A stretch of DNA of 64,000 nucleotides from JASHPR01 sp963815375 (GCA_963815375.1 CAWFGX010000001.1:310001-374000); one strand, 5' to 3'. Counted from the stretch's first letter, positions 43,946 to 53,775 are shown. Translations and numbers: made by a program. Notes: a model not told the origin generated them from the letters alone.

Positions 43946-46633
43946 CTAGCTGATGGCTCCGGTATCGCCGGCTCTTGGCGGGCCTTCTGCCCGGGTGGGG
44001 TCAGGTGGTGCGTCCTGGAGCGCGTACTCAATGGCGCGGCTGCCTCCCAGCGACCGGCCCCGTGTCCAGGCCTGCTCGAATGCCGCATCTCCCATGCGGG
44101 AGCGCAGCGCGGCCAGGAGACCATCGTCGTGGGCGACGCGGGGCACGAGCGCGTGCAGCCAGCCGCTGCCCTTGGCTTGCAGGAGCGCGCCTGCGGCGGC
44201 GAGCAGATGCACGGCGCGGTCGAGGTTGTCCTGCCGGATGGCGACCGCGGCCAGTGCCTCGAGGTAGTAGGCGACGCTTGGTTCGTCCCTGGCCTCGGCC
44301 GACTGCGACACCCCTTCCTGCAGGCGTTCCGCCGCGCCGGTCAGATCGCCCTGTGCCTGGCTGCTGAGCGCCAGGTCGTAGAGCGAGACGAGGATGGTGA
44401 ACCGGTCCTGGGCGCTGTGGGCCGCGTTCAGGGCCTCGGTGAACAGCTGCGCTGCGCGGTCATGATCTGCCTGGCTGAGCCGGATCTGGCCGAGGAAATT
44501 GCACACGAGCGCCACGTCCAGCAGGTGCTGTGCACGCTCGGGTCCGGCGAGCCGGTCGTTGCCGACCTCCTGCAGCGGGGCGAGAGTCTGCTCGAGCAGC
44601 TCGCTGGCCCGCGCGTCCTGGTGCTGCAATGCCAGGAGGTGACCCAGCATGGCTGCCGTCGTGGCTGCGCCCAGCATGTCCCCGGCCTGGCGGTACAGCG
44701 GCAGGCTCTGCTCCAGGAGCGGCTGCGCTGTGGCCTGGTCCCCGGACGCGAAGAGGCCGAAGCCGGTGCCGCTCAGCGCCAGGGCACGCTGCCGCGGCGG
44801 CAGGTGCTCGCTCTTGGCCAGGATGCCCACGTAGGAGGCGAGTTCCTCGGCGTGGCCGCGCAGCCACCAGAACCTCCATGTCGCCCAGGACAGCTGTATC
44901 GCCGGCTCGAGCTGGTCCTGTTCCACCAGCCAGGACATCGCGGCGCCGAGGTTGCCGTGCTCGGTCTCGAGCCGGTCCAGCCACGCTAGCTGTCCGGGAC
45001 CCTGCAGCTCGGCTGGAGCCGGCTCGGCGAGCGCCCGGAAGTAGGCCGCGTGCCGGTCGTGCGCCTCCCGCCAGTCAGCGCCGTCGCGCAGGCGCTCCAG
45101 CGCGTACTCCCGGATGGTCTCCAGCAGCCCGAAGAGCGGCTCGCCGTCGCGCACCTGCGGCTGCACCAGGCTGCTGTCCACCAGCGAGCCCAGCGTGTCC
45201 ATGACGTGCCCGGCCCGGCCCGGGTCCGCCGGCCCGGCGGCGCCGACGGCCTCCGCGGCGGGCAGGTCGAAGGTTCCTGCAAACACCCCCAGGCGGGCGA
45301 ACAGCGCCTGCTCGCCGCCAGACAGCAGATCGAAGCTCCAGTCCAGGGTGGCTCGCAGCGTCCGCTGCCGCTCGGGGAGGTCGCGCGCTCCCCCCGTCAG
45401 CAGCCCCATCCTGTCGTCAAGCCGGGCCAGCAGGGCCTGCGGTGGCAGCAGCCTGACCCTGGCCGCGGCCAGCTCGATGGCCAGCGGCAGCCCGTCCAGC
45501 CGCCGGCAGATCTCAGCGACCGCCCCGGCGTTCCCGCTGGTCAGCTCGAAACCCGCGGACGCGGCTTGCGCCCGCTGCACGAACAGGCGCACCGACGCGC
45601 ATCGCTGCACCTCCGCGGCATCCCCGCCGGCCCCGATCGGCGGCACCGGGAGCGGCGGCACCGGGAACTCGTGCTCACCGCTGAGCCGCAACACCATCCG
45701 GCTGGTCACCAGCGCCACCACGCCCGGAGCGGCGCCCAGCAGCTCAGCCACCAGCGGAGCCGCCCCCATCACCTGCTCGAAGTTGTCCAGCACCAGCATC
45801 AGCCGCCGGGCACGCAGGTACGACTTCAGGTCGGTGATCAGCCCGCCGCCCGAGGTGCTCAGCCCCAGCGCGGCGGCGATCGCCGCCGTGACCAGCTCGG
45901 CCGCCCGGACCGAGCCGAGCTCAACGAACCGCACCCCGTCCTCAAAGCCCGGACCCAGCCGCTGCGCGACCTCCACCGCGAGCCTGCTCTTCCCGACTCC
46001 GCCCGGGCCGGTAAGGGTCACCAGGCGCACACCCTCGGCACGCACCAGGTCGCCCACCGCCGCAACGTCATCGTCGCGGCCCACAAGCGGCGTCGCCGGT
46101 ACCGGCACCGCTCCTGCCAGCGCCGCCTCGCCCGCGGCGCCGTCCCCCGATGGCTCCATCTCGAACCGCTCGCTCAGCAGCACGGCCAGGTCGTTCTCGA
46201 CCAGGCGCTGCAGCTCGGCGGCAGCGGAGAAATGCTGGTACGACACGTCACCGGCATCCCTGATCCGGGTCAGCAATTCCGCCAGCCGCGACTCACGCTC
46301 CGGCGCCGACGACTTCACGTAGATGAGCCTGGGCAGCCCCGCTGACAGCAGGTACTCATCCTCCAGCCCGGAAACCTGCTCCCCCGGCGCGACCCAGCCG
46401 TAGCTCTGCCAGTACACGCCCACGAACACCTGGCTCTGCGCCAGGTAGGAGCGGTATACCTGCCGCGGCGGGTGCGGCCGGGCGCCCAGCTCGAACATCA
46501 CCGGCACCAGCCGCAGACGGGTCACCGCGTCCCGCACTGCCTGCCGCTCAGCGGCCAGCTCCTGCAGCGTGGAACTCACAAAGACCCGCAACCGCTGGTC
46601 GGGCGTGCGGATCAGATCCGTCTCGGCCATCAC
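43946..46633 (-). CDS. STAND ATPase: DUF4062, NB-ARC and TPR domains
   Basis: The 895-residue protein starts with a DUF4062 domain (about residues 14-155: RLRVFVSSTLQELAAERQAVRDAVTRL, VFVGVYWQSYGW), then an NB-ARC/AAA domain with Walker A TGPGGVGKSRLA (208-219), Walker B RLMLVLDNFEQV (277-288) and RLDGLPLAIELAAARV, a winged-helix part, and TPR-like repeats (about 560-860). STAND ATPases are switch proteins; DUF4062 members are found in signalling and some antiviral systems. No effector other than DUF4062 is visible. It is not in an operon. Confidence 0.88.
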   Translation of the reverse strand: MMAETDLIRTPDQRLRVFVSSTLQELAAERQAVRDAVTRLRLVPVMFELGARPHPPRQVYRSYLAQSQVFVGVYWQSYGWVAPGEQVSGLEDEYLLSAGLPRLIYVKSSAPERESRLAELLTRIRDAGDVSYQHFSAAAELQRLVENDLAVLLSERFEMEPSGDGAAGEAALAGAVPVPATPLVGRDDDVAAVGDLVRAEGVRLVTLTGPGGVGKSRLAVEVAQRLGPGFEDGVRFVELGSVRAAELVTAAIAAALGLSTSGGGLITDLKSYLRARRLMLVLDNFEQVMGAAPLVAELLGAAPGVVALVTSRMVLRLSGEHEFPVPPLPVPPIGAGGDAAEVQRCASVRLFVQRAQAASAGFELTSGNAGAVAEICRRLDGLPLAIELAAARVRLLPPQALLARLDDRMGLLTGGARDLPERQRTLRATLDWSFDLLSGGEQALFARLGVFAGTFDLPAAEAVGAAGPADPGRAGHVMDTLGSLVDSSLVQPQVRDGEPLFGLLETIREYALERLRDGADWREAHDRHAAYFRALAEPAPAELQGPGQLAWLDRLETEHGNLGAAMSWLVEQDQLEPAIQLSWATWRFWWLRGHAEELASYVGILAKSEHLPPRQRALALSGTGFGLFASGDQATAQPLLEQSLPLYRQAGDMLGAATTAAMLGHLLALQHQDARASELLEQTLAPLQEVGNDRLAGPERAQHLLDVALVCNFLGQIRLSQADHDRAAQLFTEALNAAHSAQDRFTILVSLYDLALSSQAQGDLTGAAERLQEGVSQSAEARDEPSVAYYLEALAAVAIRQDNLDRAVHLLAAAGALLQAKGSGWLHALVPRVAHDDGLLAALRSRMGDAAFEQAWTRGRSLGGSRAIEYALQDAPPDPTRAEGPPRAGDTGAIS

Positions 46634-47038
46634 TCCACAGCCTAGGCAGGCGCAGCGGTCGGCGACAGATCCGGTCAGCCGGCGCCAGGGCCCTTACCCA
46701 GCGCGCCGCTTGGCCGGGCCAGGTCCCCCTCTGAGCGTGGCGCACCTGGTACGCGAGCCGGTCTGCCGGACGCCAGAGACCAGGCCGGTGATCTTCAGCA
46801 GGCGCACGCGGTCCCGAAGGACACGCCCAGATCAGCTTCATCTGTGCGGCCGCCACCGCTTGCCAGCCACGGAGCCTAAGCATGGAGTTAGGCGGCTCTT
46901 CGCGCGCACTGCGGGAGAGGAGCCGATCTGCGCTGCGTTCGTGAACTTGGTGCTGGCTGGGTGCGGCCTCGCGTGATGGTGGTACGTGTCATCGCTGATG
47001 GTTTGCGCAACGCCGCAAGGGCGGCCTAACGTGCCGGC
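46634..47038. other. No gene recognised
   Basis: About 400 bases between the divergent STAND and AlkD genes, holding their promoters. Short frames on both strands have no recognisable domain. Confidence 0.5.
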
Positions 47039-47722
47039 GTGGCTGCAGACGCCGAGCTGATCGGTGCGGTGCGCGCCGTATTGCGCGCGAGTGCGCATCC
47101 CGAACTGGCCGGACCTATGCAGGCGTACATGAAGTCGGCGACCCCCTGCCTCGGCGTTCGGGTGCCGGTGATGCGCGCGCTCACCCGGACGGAGGCGAAG
47201 CTGCGACCGTTCGCCACGATCGCAGACGTTATTGACACGGTCCTTGGGCTGTGGCGCACGGCGGATTACCGCGAGGAGCGTTACGCTGCGATCGCGCTGC
47301 TCGACACCCCCGCAGCGCGACGGCTCCGGGATCCAGCCCTCCTTGAGACGCTGCGAGAGCTGATCCTCTCTGGCGCGTGGTGGGACTACGTGGACGAGCT
47401 GGCGCATCGGGTAGGTGACCTGCTGCTTGGCTGGCCGGCCGAGGTCCGTCCGGGACTGCTGACATGGACCCACAGTGACGACCGGTGGCTACGGCGGGCC
47501 TCGATCATCTGCCAGCTCGGGGCACGTGATCGGGTCGACGTTCACCTGCTCACTGTCGCGATCGAGTCAAGCATCGGCGAGAGTGACTTCTTCCTGCGCA
47601 AGGCGATCGGGTGGGCGCTGAGGGACCACGCGCGCAGTGACCCGGCATGGGTGCGGTCCTTCGCCGATACGCACGAACTGAGCCCGCTGTCACGGCGCGA
47701 GGCGCTGAGACACTTGCCGTGA
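47039..47722 (+). CDS. DNA alkylation repair protein, AlkD family
   Basis: The 227-residue protein is all helical HEAT-like repeats, with the family landmarks MKSATPCLGVRVPVMRAL, RYAAIALLD, SGAWWDYVDELAHRVGDLLLGWP (with the catalytic-site Trp and Asp), WTHSDDRWLRRASIICQL and FFLRKAIGWALRDHARSDPAWV. AlkD glycosylases remove bulky alkylated purines without base flipping. GTG start at 47039. It is the last gene before att copy 4, and both possible partners are separate. Confidence 0.9.
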   Translation: MAADAELIGAVRAVLRASAHPELAGPMQAYMKSATPCLGVRVPVMRALTRTEAKLRPFATIADVIDTVLGLWRTADYREERYAAIALLDTPAARRLRDPALLETLRELILSGAWWDYVDELAHRVGDLLLGWPAEVRPGLLTWTHSDDRWLRRASIICQLGARDRVDVHLLTVAIESSIGESDFFLRKAIGWALRDHARSDPAWVRSFADTHELSPLSRREALRHLP

Positions 47723-47880
47723 GCACTCACCGGCCCGGGCGTTTTGCTCGGATGTCACCGTACGGCCCGGTAGCGGCCGGTACTAGGCGGCACTTACCTT
47801 GAGGAAATTGCTGTTATCTCCGCGGCGCGCTAGCGTAAAGATGCTGGTAGGTTGCGAGAGTCGAATATTAGAGCTGCGGA

Positions 47881-47924
47881 CTCTTAATCCGCGGGTTCGG
47901 GGTTCAAGTCCCTGGCGGCGCACC
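47881..47924 (+). repeat. att core copy 4: 3' half of tRNA-Lys(CTT)
   Basis: Identical over 44 bases to the other copies. The five bases before it (GCGGA) again pair with the 3' side of the anticodon stem. A single TTTTGCTCGGATGTC block at 47742 replaces the arm pair seen at 4293 and 23399. The terminator after it has decayed. Confidence 0.9.
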
Positions 47925-48089
47925 CGTGCTGACCTGGCGTTTCATCGCTCCTGTCTCATTTTGCTGATCTTGTGCGGGTCCGGGCTCAGGCCGTCCTGGG
48001 GCCGCCAGAACGCGGCTGTCCTCGAATATGTGCGCGCTCGCGGGCGGCTTGGGTCGTGGCACAGATGGGTCCCCCGCTGGGCCATGAGT
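47925..48089. repeat. Left end of module E, shared with module C
   Basis: The stretch after core 4 is related to the stretch after core 2 (10873-11050): TTTTGCTGATCTTGTG, GGGGCCGC, GAATATGTG, CCCCCGC-GGGC and ACCAG-CCGGCGG occur in the same order and spacing. It leads directly into the integrase remnant. Confidence 0.6.
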
Positions 48090-49053
48090 TACCAGCCCGG
48101 CGGCGGGAGATTGATATTCAGAACCGGCGGCAAGCCCGCCAACGCCGCAAGCTGGCGGAGTGTACGGGTGACCCGGTGAGGCGCCATCGGCTCCCCGCCC
48201 AGGTTGGTGAGCACAAAGCCGCTGGCCCGGTAGTCAGGGCCGCAGGCCGGCAGCCTCGGCGCGCTGGCGATCCCGGTGCGCGGCCAGCGCGGCGACCGTG
48301 GTGCGGTCCAGGGCGATCACCCGCGCACTGTGCGCGGTTTTCGGCGGGCAGACCACCAGCCGCCCGTCGTGCTACTGCAATCGCTGGGTGATCACCGCGG
48401 TCCTGGCGTCCAGGTCGATATCACACCAGCGCAGCCCGGCCGCCTCACCGCGGCGCAGCCCCCGCAGCGCGATGAGGTGAAACGCGGCATACAACCGGTG
48501 ACCCTCGCTGGACGCCAGGAACTGAGCCGTCTGCGCCGCGGTCCACACCGCTACGGCGGGCCGTTCCCCGGTACGGCGCCACTGCTCAACCCGGTGCTCA
48601 CTCCACACCACCGCCCGCGGCAGCTCAGCGCGGCACGCCGGGTTCTCCGGCGGCGGCCCACGGGCCGATCGCCGCGTTCAGCGCCGCCCGTAACGGGGCC
48701 CGGATCCGGGTCAGCGTCGCCGCCGAAACCGGTGTGCCCAGCGCCTGATGCTGACGGGTGATCGCGGCGAACATCGCCTGCACCTGCCCAGCGGTCAACT
48801 CGCCCAGCAGCACCTGTCCCAGATACGGCACCAGATACAGCCGCAGATGCGCCGCATAGCCGCGGACCGTGGACGGCGCGGTGGCGGTCCGGGCGACCAG
48901 CCAGTGCGACAGCCAGTCCCCCACCGTCACCACCCGGCCGCCCGCATCTCCTGGCCGCGGCCACCGAACTGCCCGGCCGGGCAGTTCGGTGAACGTCGAC
49001 AGCGGCTGGGCCTGGGTCGCGCAGACCGTGCTTGACTTCATCAAGCGGTTCAC
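48090..49053 (-). pseudogene. Tyrosine-recombinase integrase, broken
   Basis: Read across frames from 49053: a core-binding domain (WLSHWLVARTATAPSTVRGYAAHLRLYLVPYLGQVLLGELTAGQVQAMF), then the start of the catalytic domain with its first Arg (FHLIALRGLRRGEAAGLRWCDIDLD), a TAG stop after TQRLQ, then HDGRLVVCPPKTAHSARVIALD, a second shift, and DYRASGFVLTNLGGEPMAPHRVTRTLRQL. It ends before the H-x-x-R and Tyr part. So it has lost its active-site half and is inactive. It points its 3' end at att copy 4, as the integrase of this element family would. Confidence 0.85.
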
Positions 49054-49073
49054 CTGAACAGAACGGAGACGCG

Positions 49074-50081
49074 GTGCCCACTGCGCACGTGGTCGAGTCG
49101 ACGCCGGAGACGGTGCGCTCGGGCTACCTGGATCCCGCGGCCAGGCCGGTGGCGACGGTCGTGCCCGGGGACACGGTCCGGTATCCCAATACCTGGACGC
49201 ACTGGGGGAACGAGGCGAAGTTCGGCATGAGCTTCGCCGACCGCGAACCTCTGCGGCACCGGTACCCGCACGGCCCGTACTCGATACTCGGCCCGGTGGA
49301 CGTGGCCGGCGCCGAGCCTGGCGACGTGATCGAGGTCAGCATCACCGCTCTGCGCACGATCGGCTGGGGCTGGAACTCCTTCCCGCTCGGGGTGGGGGCG
49401 CTGCCGCACGACTTCGCCGCGCCGTACCTGCACTACTTCACCTTCGATGACGCCCGGACCACCGCGGAGTACGAGCACGGCATCACGCTGAGCATGGCGC
49501 CGTTCCTCGGCGTGGTGGCGGCTGAGCCCGTCGGCGAGCAGCCAGTCAGCGCGATCGTGTCCGGCAGCTACGGCGGCAACCTGGTGCTGCGTGACCTGGG
49601 CGTCGGCAGCCACCTGTTCCTGCCGGTGGCCAAGCCCGGCGGGCGGGTGTGGATCGGGGACGTACACGCGCTGCAAGGTGACGGGGTCGTGGACCAGACC
49701 GCGATCGAGACCGCGGCCGAGGATCTGGACATCCGCTACGACCTGCACAAGCAGGTCCCGTTGCGCGGGCCGCTGGGCGAGACCGACCAGGGGTGGATCG
49801 TCATCGGCTTCGCCGGAAGCCTCGATGACGCGCTGGTGGCGTGCCTGCGCGAGCTGATCGGATGGCTGTCCGCCGCGGCGAGCCTCACCGGGCCGGAGGC
49901 GTACGCGCTGGCCAGCATGGCGGTCAGCTTCCGGGTGACGCAGTACGCCAACCAGACCGGGTCGGCCTACACCTCGGTGCCGCCTAAGGCGGTGCACGCG
50001 GTCATCCCCAAAAGCGTCTTCCCGGCGGACATCCGCGACCGGGTGGCCCGCTGGCTGCGCCCCGATCCGGCAACACAGTGA
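49074..50081 (+). CDS. Acetamidase/formamidase family protein
   Basis: From GTG 49074 the product is 335 residues of the FmdA/AmdA type, which hydrolyse formamide or acetamide to ammonia. Landmarks: VVPGDTVRYPNTWTHWGNEAKFGMSF, the YSILGPVDVAGAEPGDVIEVSI strand, YGGNLVLRDLGVGSHLFLPVAKPGGRVWIGDVHALQGDGVV, and AYALASMAVSFRVTQYANQT. GGAGACGC stands just before the start. An upstream start at 49032 would overlap the divergent integrase remnant. Its stop overlaps the start of the following gene (GTGA). Confidence 0.88.
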   Translation: MPTAHVVESTPETVRSGYLDPAARPVATVVPGDTVRYPNTWTHWGNEAKFGMSFADREPLRHRYPHGPYSILGPVDVAGAEPGDVIEVSITALRTIGWGWNSFPLGVGALPHDFAAPYLHYFTFDDARTTAEYEHGITLSMAPFLGVVAAEPVGEQPVSAIVSGSYGGNLVLRDLGVGSHLFLPVAKPGGRVWIGDVHALQGDGVVDQTAIETAAEDLDIRYDLHKQVPLRGPLGETDQGWIVIGFAGSLDDALVACLRELIGWLSAAASLTGPEAYALASMAVSFRVTQYANQTGSAYTSVPPKAVHAVIPKSVFPADIRDRVARWLRPDPATQ

Positions 50082-50477
50082 TCCTGTCGGCTGCCGACCG
50101 GCTGGCCATCCTCGACGTGATCATCCGCGCGGACGAGGCGGCCAGCCGCCGCGACGCCGACGGCTACGTCGCGCTGTTCACCCCAGACGCCGTGCTGGAT
50201 GGCGCCCAGGGCCGGCACGCCGGCCGGGAGGCGCTGCGCGTCGGTCGGGCCGATCTGGGCCGCCGAGGGTCCGGCCACGCTCCATCTCACCCTCAACCCC
50301 GTCATCGAGCCCGGACCGGCCGACGGCAAGGCGGTCGCGCGGTCCGTGCTGCTGATCATCGACCCGGCCGCGCCGCCCGCCATCCGCGCCGCCGCGGTGA
50401 TCACCCAGGAACTCCGCCGGTCCGGCGTTGTCTGGCGGATCGCGCGGCGCACCGTCGCGCCGGCTGAGCAGCGCTGA
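50078..50477 (+). pseudogene. SnoaL/NTF2-like gene with one frameshift
   Basis: The first 52 codons (SAADRLAILDVIIRADEAASRRDADGYVALFTPDAVLDGAQGRHAGREAL) are a normal SnoaL-like N-terminus. At about 50240 the frame shifts, and the remainder (VGPIWAAEGPATLHLTLNPVIEPGPADGKAVARSVLLIID, VITQELRRSGVVWRIARRTV) continues to 50477. The joined protein would be about 132 residues, the usual family length. It is coupled to the amidase gene by a GTGA overlap. Confidence 0.7.
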
Positions 50478-50944
50478 CGAGACCGGGCGGGAACCCGGCC
50501 GGGCCGGTATCAAGACAGCCCACACGGCGTCAGGCCGGATAGGAGGTCAGACCGAGTCCCAGCCCCCACCTTATGCCCGTACTGTAAGTACGATCCTGGT
50601 GGTCGGGAGTTCTCTGCCCGCTGACTAGCGCAACCGGTTATGCATGCTCCGGCTGCTACCAACTACGATCCCGCGGACGGTTTCGAGCCTCGGCCTGCTG
50701 GCCGGCCAGGACGGCCAGCCGTCAGGAGTCGTTCGTGTACTGCGTCGGCTGGGCGACGCGGCCGTCGAGTTCGTGACCCCGGAGGAGGGCAGCGCATGAC
50801 GTGTGGTTGCGCATGGGTCGGCAGCTTGGCGCAGCCGACCGCGGTGGCTGCCGGCAGGGTTATCCGGCCTGAGCCAGCAGGCCATCTGGGATCTGCCGCT
50901 GGCGACAGCGGTATTTTCCAGGGGCGTGCCGTAGGGAGGTCGGG
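50478..50944. other. No certain gene
   Basis: One 51-codon + frame (50644-50799) ends SGVVRVLRRLGDAAVEFVTPEEGSA and could be a shortened regulator's C-terminus. Otherwise nothing is recognised. The downstream end should hold the promoter of the oxidoreductase gene. Confidence 0.4.
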
Positions 50945-51883
50945 ATGCGCGCATTTGCTGTGAGGAGCTTCGGCGAGCCTGCGTCGGTCCAGAACCTGCC
51001 CGTTCCCGCCGTTGATGACGCAGTGCTCATCCGCGTGGGGTTCGCGGGGGTCAACCCGCTGGACAACAACCTGCTCGGACGCCTGACCGCCGCCTCGTCG
51101 TATCCGTTCGTCGTGGGCATTGATTTCGCCGGGGTGGCCGAACGCGTCCCGTCCGCAGAACACGGCCTGCGGGCCGGCGACCGTGTCTTCGGCATGGCGC
51201 GGACGCACGGCTCCTATGCCGAGTACACCGCGGTCGCCCCGGCGGCAAGAATGGAGCCGCTGGCCCGGATCCCCGACGGCGTAGCCGACGACCAGGCTGC
51301 CGCGCTGCCCGTCCCGGCGGTCACGGCGCTGCGGACGGTGGACCTGCTTGAGATCGCCGCGGGCCAGCACGTCGTGGTGATGGGCGCGACAGGCGGGGTC
51401 GGCGGCTACGCGGTGCAGATGGCGCGCTCCCGCGGCGCAGACGTCATCGCGACCGTCCGTGGCGACGCCGACGAGGCTCGCCGTCTCGGCGCCGAGGAAG
51501 TGTACGACAGTCAGGCCGTGGACGTGATCGATGCGCTGCGCGCCGCTCACCCGGACGGCGCCGATGCCGTCCTTGATCTAGTCAATGGCCCGGACGCCAT
51601 CCGCCGCGACGCCGAGGTCATCCGGCCCGGCGGACGCCTGGTCTCGACCATCTTCGCCGCGGACGAAGGCTGGTTTGCTGACCGGCAGATCACCGCACAC
51701 AACCATGCCTCCAGCGCGAATCCCCTGATCTCGCCCGAAGGGCTGGCCACGGTCGCGCAGATGCTCGCGGACGGGACGATCACCGCGCGCATCGGTTCCA
51801 CCGTCGACCTGGACGCCGCCGGGCAGGTACTGGAACAGCTTCGCCGTGGCGGCCTGCGCGGCAAGGCCATCATCCGCCTGTAG
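50945..51883 (+). CDS. NADPH:quinone reductase-like (MDR) oxidoreductase
   Basis: The 312-residue protein is a medium-chain dehydrogenase of the zinc-free quinone reductase type: GFAGVNPLDNNLLGRL, FVVGIDFAGVAERV, GDRVFGMARTHGSYAEYTAVAP, cofactor motif VVVMGATGGVGGYAVQMARSRGADVIATVRG, and a C-terminal segment GQVLEQLRRGGLRGKAIIRL. It lacks the Cys cluster of structural zinc. Start ATG 50945 follows GGGAGGTCGGG. Substrate unknown. Confidence 0.9.
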   Translation: MRAFAVRSFGEPASVQNLPVPAVDDAVLIRVGFAGVNPLDNNLLGRLTAASSYPFVVGIDFAGVAERVPSAEHGLRAGDRVFGMARTHGSYAEYTAVAPAARMEPLARIPDGVADDQAAALPVPAVTALRTVDLLEIAAGQHVVVMGATGGVGGYAVQMARSRGADVIATVRGDADEARRLGAEEVYDSQAVDVIDALRAAHPDGADAVLDLVNGPDAIRRDAEVIRPGGRLVSTIFAADEGWFADRQITAHNHASSANPLISPEGLATVAQMLADGTITARIGSTVDLDAAGQVLEQLRRGGLRGKAIIRL

Positions 51884-52400
51884 CATTCGGCGCCACGCTA
51901 TGGCTGCATGCAGATTTTGCGGTTCTGCGCCTTTCCAGCCTTTCTTATGGTTCGTGTGGACCGCCACTCGCCCTGAATGGCTTGGATGAAGCGCAGCCGG
52001 GACTGAGCCGTCTCGGCCTGCGGTACTGGGCGCGCCTGACCGCGGTGCGGGTGTGTTCGTCGGCTTGCCAGCGACGCGGCCGGGCTCTGGCTGGCGCATC
52101 CGAAAGTGTCCACGCTTCGAGGGGATTGCCCGCGGTCGCGGTGTGGAAGGCCGAGGTGTGGCCGCAGATAAAGGCCGCGCGACCTGGGCGCTTCATCGGC
52201 TTCGAGGACGAGGCAGGGCAGGGCTGAGGCCGCCCGAAAGGACGCACCCGGGCCCGGTACGGCGCCCGGATCATCGTTAAGGTGCACGGGGCGGGCGGCG
52301 GGCGGGTCAGCATCGACTACGCGCTTTCGCCGGGGCCGTTCCGGCATAAAGCCCGCACACTGGGGTTGACGGCTTGATCGCCAGCACCGACGGGAGCGCC
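51884..52400. mobile_element. Region with an IS630-type transposase fragment
   Basis: From about 52119 to 52345 two frames read PAVAVWKAEVWPQIKAARPGRFIGFEDEAGQG and then ARIIVKVHGAGGGRVSIDYALSPGP. These are the middle of an IS630-family transposase (first Asp region and the following strand), with a frame change between them and no start or end. It lies directly upstream of the MFS gene and may have replaced its original promoter. Confidence 0.6.
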
Positions 52401-53747
52401 ATGGACCGCGAGGGGTTGAGGGTCGTGCCCGAGGCCGCGCCCGCCATCGAAGAAGAAAGCGCCCAGCCTGCGGAGCAAGGGGCGCCGACCGAGACGGCAC
52501 CAGGTGATCATGTTCGGGCCAGGAGCAGGCGGGGGACGTTCCGCGCGCTGGGTTCGCGGCCGTTCCGGCTGTACTTCGCAGGTCAGGTCGCTTCGGCCAG
52601 CGGAACCTTCGTGCAGCAGACCGCTATCGGCTGGCTGGTCCTGCGGCTCACCGGCTCAGCGGCGGAACTGGGCCTGGTGCTGGCCGTGGGCGGCGTACCG
52701 CCGCTGCTGTTCGGCCCGTGGGGCGGGACGATCGCCGACCGGGTCAACCTGCGCAGGCTGCTTATAGGCACTCAGGCGGCCTATGGTGTGCTGGCCGGCG
52801 TGCTGTGGGCACTGGCGGTCGCCGGGAAGGCGTCCGTCGTGGTGATCGTCGTGATCAGCGTGGCCGGCGGTGTTGTGCAGATCGTCGACTCCCCCGCCCG
52901 GCAGGCATTCGTCGGTGCCCTGGTGATGCCGGCGGACCTGTCCAGCGCGGTCAGCCTTAACGGCGTCGTCATGAACAGCGCCCGGGTGGTCGGCCCCGCC
53001 CTCGCGGGCGTCTTGATCGTCACGATCGGCACGACTCCGTGTTTCGCGGTCAACGCGCTGTCATACCTGGCCGTGATCGCCGCGCTAGTGATGCTGCGCC
53101 CGCTGCGGGCCGGCGCGCGAGGGCGGCGCGCGGCCGGCGGCGTCCGCGAGGGGCTGCGGTACGCGGCCAGCCGCCAGCAGCTCTGGCTGCCGCTCGTCAT
53201 GATGGCACTGGTAGGGCTGCTGGCCTTCAATTTCCCGGTCATCTTGCCCGTGCTGGCCAGCCACACGTTCCATGGCAACGGCGGGACCTACGGGCTGTTG
53301 TCCACCATGCTCAGCGTCGGCTCGGTCGCCGGCTCGCTCGGCGTCGGCCTCATCCGCCATCCCCGCCGGCCGTACCTGATGACCGCCGCGCTGGCGTTCG
53401 GGGCCTTCCTTGCCGCGACCGCCGGGGCGCCGGATGTCGCTGTCGCGTGCGTGACGCTCCTGGCGACCGGGGCGGCTGCCTTCTCGTTCGTGACCTTGTG
53501 CTCGACCACGCTGCAGCTGCACTCGTCTCCGGCCTACCGCGGGCGGATCATGGCGCTGTGGGTGTATGTCTACATCGGGACCACCCCGGTCGGCAGCATC
53601 GTCACCGGGGCGATCATCTCGGCCGCCGGACCGCGGGCCGCCCTGCTGACCGGCGCCGCGGCTTGCCTGGCCGCGGCCGCCATCGCCTCCCGGGTGCACA
53701 CCCCGCCGCATGCGGACGCGGCGCTGACCGATCTCAGCGCTGCTTAG
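52401..53747 (+). CDS. MFS transporter, EntS/MFS_3 type
   Basis: From the ATG at 52401, 448 residues with twelve expected membrane segments. The N-terminus (FRALGSRPFRLYFAGQVASASGTFVQQTAIGWLVLRLTGSAAELG, LFGPWGGTIADRVNLRRLL) is typical of the enterobactin-exporter-like group that exports siderophores or other metabolites. GGGAG stands before the start. A truncated methyltransferase gene follows after 29 bases, so an export/modification pair may once have existed. Confidence 0.88.
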   Translation: MDREGLRVVPEAAPAIEEESAQPAEQGAPTETAPGDHVRARSRRGTFRALGSRPFRLYFAGQVASASGTFVQQTAIGWLVLRLTGSAAELGLVLAVGGVPPLLFGPWGGTIADRVNLRRLLIGTQAAYGVLAGVLWALAVAGKASVVVIVVISVAGGVVQIVDSPARQAFVGALVMPADLSSAVSLNGVVMNSARVVGPALAGVLIVTIGTTPCFAVNALSYLAVIAALVMLRPLRAGARGRRAAGGVREGLRYAASRQQLWLPLVMMALVGLLAFNFPVILPVLASHTFHGNGGTYGLLSTMLSVGSVAGSLGVGLIRHPRRPYLMTAALAFGAFLAATAGAPDVAVACVTLLATGAAAFSFVTLCSTTLQLHSSPAYRGRIMALWVYVYIGTTPVGSIVTGAIISAAGPRAALLTGAAACLAAAAIASRVHTPPHADAALTDLSAA

Positions 53748-53775
53748 CTCTCCCAAGCCCTACAGGAGCACGTAA

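Noticed and set aside
45050..46345. Two long + strand frames opposite the STAND ATPase gene
   Set aside because: They are antisense to a gene with intact Walker motifs and lack any domain.
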